A stretch of 17,788 nucleotides of DNA, from contig JADGFH010000035.1 in NCBI GenBank assembly GCA_016743925.1, positions 1 through 17,788 on the forward strand, written 5' to 3'. Both the position numbers and the translations under genes were made by a program. Below the pieces are notes generated by a model. It saw only the letters and a list, made by a program, of their open reading frames with translations. It ran no database searches and had not been told where the DNA came from. Positions 14,290 through 17,788 of this stretch are shown here, one piece after another (positions within the stretch are counted from its first letter, which is position 1; each line of letters starts with the position of its first letter). The DNA comes from Labilibaculum sp. GTDB lineage: Bacteria > Bacteroidota > Bacteroidia > Bacteroidales > Marinifilaceae.

Positions 14290-15444
14290 ATGGATAATAA
14301 GTTGAATAAAAAAACTGGGGGTGATTTTGTTTACCAGAGTTTTAAAGAAGGATATAAGAGTGTTACGCCTTCTTTAATTAACCGTTCGTTTGAATGGAAC
14401 GATAAACAAATCAATATTTTGTTGGAATCTGCCATGCTTGAATTGGGAGAGCTAAATGCATACTCTAAATTTTACCCGAGAATTGATGAACATGTGCCAT
14501 TATTTATTGCTCAAGAAGTGCTTGCATCAAACCTGATTGAGGGAAATAAAAGTAATTTGTATCAGGTCTTTATACCGGATATATCTAAGAATTTTAAAGT
14601 AAAATATGAACAAAAAGAAATAACCAACCATATTAAGGCTATAAAATGGGGAGTTGATGAACTAAATAAATTTCCTCTTTCTATTCGATTGATTAAAGAA
14701 TCACATCGTATATTATGTGACGATCTTCCTGTAAAAAAGGAATTTGGAGGGAAATTAAGACCATTTTTTCCAGTAAATGAACTTTTACTTGATGATAAAA
14801 CGGATTACACTCCACCTAATAAGCATGAATTAAAGATTTTAATTAATGATGCTAAGAAATTTTGGAGAAATGATGATTTAGAATTGCCACAGTTAATTAA
14901 GATGGCTATTTCTTTGTACCAGTTCGAGAATATTCTACCATTTTTAGATGGAAATGGTAGAACAGCACGCACTTTGTTTTTGTTTGAATTGCTTAGTTTA
15001 AAGTTTGTTGCACGACCAGTTTTTTGCCTGTCAGTCTTTTTTGAGAAGAATCGTTTAGAATATTATCACAGATTGAATTTAATTCGTTCCAAAAATGATA
15101 TTGAACAATGGATTCGATTTTTTTTAACAGGAATAAAAGAATCGGCTGTTCATAGCAAGAAATTGCTAGGTCGTCTAGAACAACTTACAAAGTATTATGA
15201 ATCAGTTATTGAAAGTAAGATGGGCGTTAAAAGACGAAATTCTGCAAAACAATTGCTTACCGAATTTTATTCAGCTCCATTTATGTCAGTTAATGATGTT
15301 AAGGAAAAATTAAATTTAAGTTTTCAATCAGCAAATTTGCTTGTGAAAGAGTTTGAGTCTAACAATTTATTGCGCGAACATGTAGGTGCCCGCAGAAATA
15401 GGATTTTCTATTTGTGGGAGTATTTAGAAATGTTCGAGTTGTAA
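14290..15444 (+). CDS. Fic-domain protein with Leu replacing the catalytic His
   Basis: From the ATG at 14290 the protein has 384 aa; an in-frame TTG at 14263 would add nine residues but has no better leader. The order is an N-terminal Fic_N-like helical part, inhibitory motif SNLIEG (80-85), Fic core, then a C-terminal winged helix (about 315-378, NSAKQLLTEFYSAPFMSVND onward) as in many Fic regulators. Fic enzymes transfer AMP or another nucleotide moiety to target hydroxyls through HPFx(D/E)GNGRxxR. Here the motif reads ILPFLDGNGRTAR (215-227): Gly, Asn and both Arg are kept, but the His that deprotonates the target is Leu216. The flap before it (LRPFFPVNELLL) also lacks the usual NWIGG form. 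The gene is intact, so a nucleotide-binding pseudo-enzyme or DNA-binding regulator is a fair alternative to an AMP transferase. No antitoxin gene is adjacent. Confidence 0.88.
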   Translation: MDNKLNKKTGGDFVYQSFKEGYKSVTPSLINRSFEWNDKQINILLESAMLELGELNAYSKFYPRIDEHVPLFIAQEVLASNLIEGNKSNLYQVFIPDISKNFKVKYEQKEITNHIKAIKWGVDELNKFPLSIRLIKESHRILCDDLPVKKEFGGKLRPFFPVNELLLDDKTDYTPPNKHELKILINDAKKFWRNDDLELPQLIKMAISLYQFENILPFLDGNGRTARTLFLFELLSLKFVARPVFCLSVFFEKNRLEYYHRLNLIRSKNDIEQWIRFFLTGIKESAVHSKKLLGRLEQLTKYYESVIESKMGVKRRNSAKQLLTEFYSAPFMSVNDVKEKLNLSFQSANLLVKEFESNNLLREHVGARRNRIFYLWEYLEMFEL

Positions 15445-15458
15445 AATATGATATACCA

Positions 15459-15493
15459 AAAAGAGCTTGATTTCATTTGAATCAAGCTCTTTT
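15459..15493. terminator. Bidirectional terminator between fic and sucD
   Basis: AAAAGAGCTTGATT (15459-15472) and AATCAAGCTCTTTT (15480-15493) form a perfect 14-bp stem with a 7-nt loop. The A and T ends give a U run on either strand. It sits between two convergent genes, 14 bp from the fic stop and 24 bp from the sucD stop, and so can end both transcripts. Confidence 0.85.
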
Positions 15494-15517
15494 AAATTTA
15501 TGGATTGACTAGTATTA

Positions 15518-16393
15518 TTAGCCTAATACTTCTTTCATTTTTTTACCGATATCAGCCGGCGATTTAACAACATGGATTCCAGCAGCAGCTAAAGCTTTCA
15601 TTTTCTCTTCAGCAGTACCTTTTCCGCCTGCAATAATAGCACCTGCATGTCCCATGCGTTTGCCCGGAGGAGCTGTTTGACCAGCAATAAATGCAACAAC
15701 AGGCTTGTCCACATGTTTTGCAATGTAAGCAGCAGCATCTTCTTCATCCGATCCACCAATTTCCCCGATCAAAACAATCGCTTCGGTTTTAGGATCATCA
15801 TTTAAAAGTTTAACAGCATCAATGTGCTTGGTTCCAATAATTGGATCTCCACCAATACCAATTGCAGTAGATTGCCCGAATCCTGCTTCGCCTAATTGAT
15901 GAACAGCTTCGTAAGTTAATGTACCCGATCTGGAAACAATACCAATAGTCCCAGGATTGTGTATAAAACCTGGCATAATACCAATTTTAGCCTCACCTGG
16001 AGTAATAACACCAGGACAGTTAGGTCCTATTAATGTAGTATTTGGATGTTTTTTAAGGAATTCATGTACTTCAAGCATATCCATAGTAGGAATACCTTCC
16101 GTAATACAAATAACCAATTCAACACCAGCTTCAGCCGCTTCCATAATTGCATCAGCAGCAAATGGAGGTGGAACAAAAATTACCGATGCATTGGCTCCTG
16201 TTTTTGCAACAGCACCTCTCATGGTATTGTGAATTGGAATTTTATCCATAAATAGCTGACCTCCTTTACTAGGAGTAACACCAGCAACTACATTTGTTCC
16301 ATATTCGATCATTTGTTGGGTATGGAAAGCCCCTTCAGAACCAGTGATTCCCTGAACCACTAGCTTTGTATTTTTATCAACTAATACGCTCAT
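15518..16393 (-). CDS. sucD: Succinyl-CoA synthetase alpha subunit
   Basis: The 291-aa subunit matches the usual length of about 290. With SucC it converts succinyl-CoA to succinate while making ATP or GTP in the TCA cycle, or runs in reverse. The CoA-binding Rossmann domain is N-terminal (VQGITGSEGAFHTQQMIEYG, 13-32). GPNCPGVITPGE (123-134) and GIVSRSGTLTYE (151-162) are family signatures. The phosphohistidine is His249 in GKRMGHAGAIIAGGKGTA, aligned with His246 of the E. coli enzyme. Its ATG overlaps the sucC stop by one base (TAATG on the minus strand), so the two subunits are translationally coupled and made in equal amounts. It is the last gene of the unit and ends at the shared terminator. 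Confidence 0.97.
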   Translation of the reverse strand: MSVLVDKNTKLVVQGITGSEGAFHTQQMIEYGTNVVAGVTPSKGGQLFMDKIPIHNTMRGAVAKTGANASVIFVPPPFAADAIMEAAEAGVELVICITEGIPTMDMLEVHEFLKKHPNTTLIGPNCPGVITPGEAKIGIMPGFIHNPGTIGIVSRSGTLTYEAVHQLGEAGFGQSTAIGIGGDPIIGTKHIDAVKLLNDDPKTEAIVLIGEIGGSDEEDAAAYIAKHVDKPVVAFIAGQTAPPGKRMGHAGAIIAGGKGTAEEKMKALAAAGIHVVKSPADIGKKMKEVLG

Positions 16394-17562
16394 TATGCTT
16401 CAATTGTTTTAAGGGTGGCTACTACTTTTTTAGCTGCATCTTCTAATTCTGTTGCAGCAATAATATTCATTCCTGATTCCTCCAAAAGCTTCTTACCTTC
16501 TTCAGCATTGGTTCCCTGTAAACGAACCACAATTGGCACTTTTGTATTGATATTATTAATTGCTTCTATAACGCCTTTTGCAACTCTGTCGCAACGAACA
16601 ATACCACCAAAAATATTGATTAGAACAGCTTTTACACTACCATCCGATAGAATAATTCTAAACCCTTTTTCAACAGTTTCAGCAGAAGCTGCTCCTCCAA
16701 CATCAAGGAAGTTAGCTGGTTCTCCACCAGTTAGTTTAATAATATCCATGGTTCCCATTGCTAAACCAGCACCGTTTACCATACATCCAATATTACCATC
16801 TAGCTTAATGTAGTTTAATCCAGATCTTCCAGCTTCTATTTCTAACGGCTCCTCTTCATCTAAATCACGTAAAGCAGAAATGTCTTTGTGACGATAAAGC
16901 GCATTGTCATCGAAATTGGCTTTTGCATCCAAGGCGATAACTCCACCTTCCTTGGTTACAACCAATGGGTTGATTTCAAAAATTGAAGCATCTGTTCCCA
17001 TATATGCTTTGTAAAGAGCCATTAGGAATTTAACCCCGTTTTTAAAGGCATTACCTGTCAAATCTAAAGCGAATGCCATTTGTCTAGCTTGAAATGGCAG
17101 TAATCCAACTGCGGAATCTACTGCAATCTTTACAATTTTCTCAGGAGTTTCTTCAGCAACCTTTTCAATTTCCATTCCACCTTCGGTAGATACCATAAAA
17201 GTAACTTGCGAGGTAGCTCGGTCCATTACGATTCCTGCATATAACTCACGGTCAATATTAGATGCCGCTTCAATTAATACTTTTTTTACCAAATTTCCTT
17301 CCGGACCAGTTTGGTGAGTGATTAGGGTCATTCCCAAAATGTCGTTTGAATAACGAGTAACATCCTGAGCTGTTGGTGCAAATTTTACACCACCACCTTT
17401 TCCTCTTCCACCAGCGTGAATTTGGGCTTTTACTACTACGGGCAGGCCAATTTCTGCAGCGGCTTCTTCAGCTTCCTTTACCGAGAATGCAATTTTGCTC
17501 TCAGGTACAGGAACACCAAACGACCGTAAAATTTCCTTTGCTTGATATTCGTGAATCTTCAT
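16393..17562 (-). CDS. sucC: Succinyl-CoA synthetase beta subunit (ADP/GDP-forming)
   Basis: The 389-aa subunit is full length and begins with the standard MKIHEYQAKEIL. An N-terminal ATP-grasp domain binds the nucleotide (KAQIHAGGRGKGGGVK, 45-60). Asn198 in FEINPLVV and Asp212 in ALDAKANFDDNA fall in the metal-binding pattern of the family. The C-terminal CoA-ligase part carries GNIGCMVNGAGLAMGTMDII (256-275) and LINIFGGIVRCDRVAKGV (314-331), which contacts the alpha subunit's phosphohistidine. ADP versus GDP choice cannot be settled by eye. It is the promoter-proximal gene of sucC-sucD. It has no Shine-Dalgarno sequence, and the 226 bp upstream (17563-17788) show no gene and no exact TAnnTTTG element. 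Confidence 0.97.
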   Translation of the reverse strand: MKIHEYQAKEILRSFGVPVPESKIAFSVKEAEEAAAEIGLPVVVKAQIHAGGRGKGGGVKFAPTAQDVTRYSNDILGMTLITHQTGPEGNLVKKVLIEAASNIDRELYAGIVMDRATSQVTFMVSTEGGMEIEKVAEETPEKIVKIAVDSAVGLLPFQARQMAFALDLTGNAFKNGVKFLMALYKAYMGTDASIFEINPLVVTKEGGVIALDAKANFDDNALYRHKDISALRDLDEEEPLEIEAGRSGLNYIKLDGNIGCMVNGAGLAMGTMDIIKLTGGEPANFLDVGGAASAETVEKGFRIILSDGSVKAVLINIFGGIVRCDRVAKGVIEAINNINTKVPIVVRLQGTNAEEGKKLLEESGMNIIAATELEDAAKKVVATLKTIEA

Positions 17563-17788
17563 TCTTAGTTAATTTTTTGTTAGGCTTGGAAAAAGACCTG
17601 CATGTTCTGTGTTTATTGTTTTATTTGATTTTGAACAGGTAAGCAAGTCGGTAACAATTAATACTTAAATGGTTAATTTTTTGATGAACCTAAATATATA
17701 AATATCTGCATGAAATAAAAAGGGCATTTGATGGAAATTTAAAAGAGTTTTGAATCTTTTTATTTTTTAAATTTTTGGAAGAGGTTTT

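Noticed and set aside
14290..15444. Fic gene as part of a toxin-antitoxin or phage-defence module
   Set aside because: No small antitoxin or defence gene is adjacent; the neighbours are a porin and sucD, and the inhibitory motif is within the protein itself.
16415..16813. Open frame of 132 codons on the plus strand opposite sucC
   Set aside because: It lies wholly antisense to a well-conserved gene and its translation resembles no protein; it is a by-product of sucC codon use.
17563..17788. Promoter of sucC
   Set aside because: The region must contain it, but no exact TAnnTTTG with a -33 partner is visible, so no position is claimed.

Overview
The window is AT-rich, densely coded chromosomal DNA that looks like Bacteroidota (Bacteroidetes). 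The support is a GYDIA-type GHMP kinase, two TPR-LytS histidine kinases, a Bacteroidetes-style FadL/OmpP1 porin, ribosome binding sites that are mostly weak or absent, and TAnnTTTG-like -7 elements. A marine Marinilabiliales- or Flavobacteriia-like organism would fit, but the order cannot be fixed from this sequence. I see no tRNA, rRNA, CRISPR array, insertion sequence or phage gene, and no gene-free stretch over 300 bases.

Layout. (1) 110-1799, minus strand: an AlkC-type DNA alkylation repair glycosylase and a short NfeD-family membrane protein, with a UUCG-loop terminator between them. (2) 1800-2069: a divergent intergenic region with three copies of the heptamer GTCAAGT, two of them forming a perfect inverted repeat, plus a candidate promoter and a 12-bp palindrome ahead of the plus-strand genes. 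(3) 2070-8646, plus strand: an isoprenoid block. It holds an acyl-CoA dehydrogenase, type 2 isopentenyl-diphosphate isomerase, class II HMG-CoA reductase, a GYDIA-family GHMP kinase, diphosphomevalonate decarboxylase and mevalonate kinase. Together these cover HMG-CoA to IPP/DMAPP if the GYDIA kinase does the phosphomevalonate kinase step. HMG-CoA synthase and thiolase are not in the window. (4) 8657-12606, minus strand: two paralogous TPR-LytS histidine kinases in tandem, with nearly identical kinase halves and divergent TPR halves. No response regulator is nearby. (5) 12794-14068, minus strand: a FadL-family outer membrane transporter with a clear terminator. (6) 14290-15444, plus strand: a Fic-domain protein whose catalytic histidine is replaced by leucine. 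(7) 15518-17562, minus strand: sucC-sucD, succinyl-CoA synthetase, converging on the Fic gene at a bidirectional terminator.

The points most worth following are the GYDIA kinase as candidate phosphomevalonate kinase with an unusual third GHMP motif, the histidine-less Fic protein that keeps its inhibitory motif, the duplicated sensor kinases, and the operator-like repeats upstream of the isoprenoid block.
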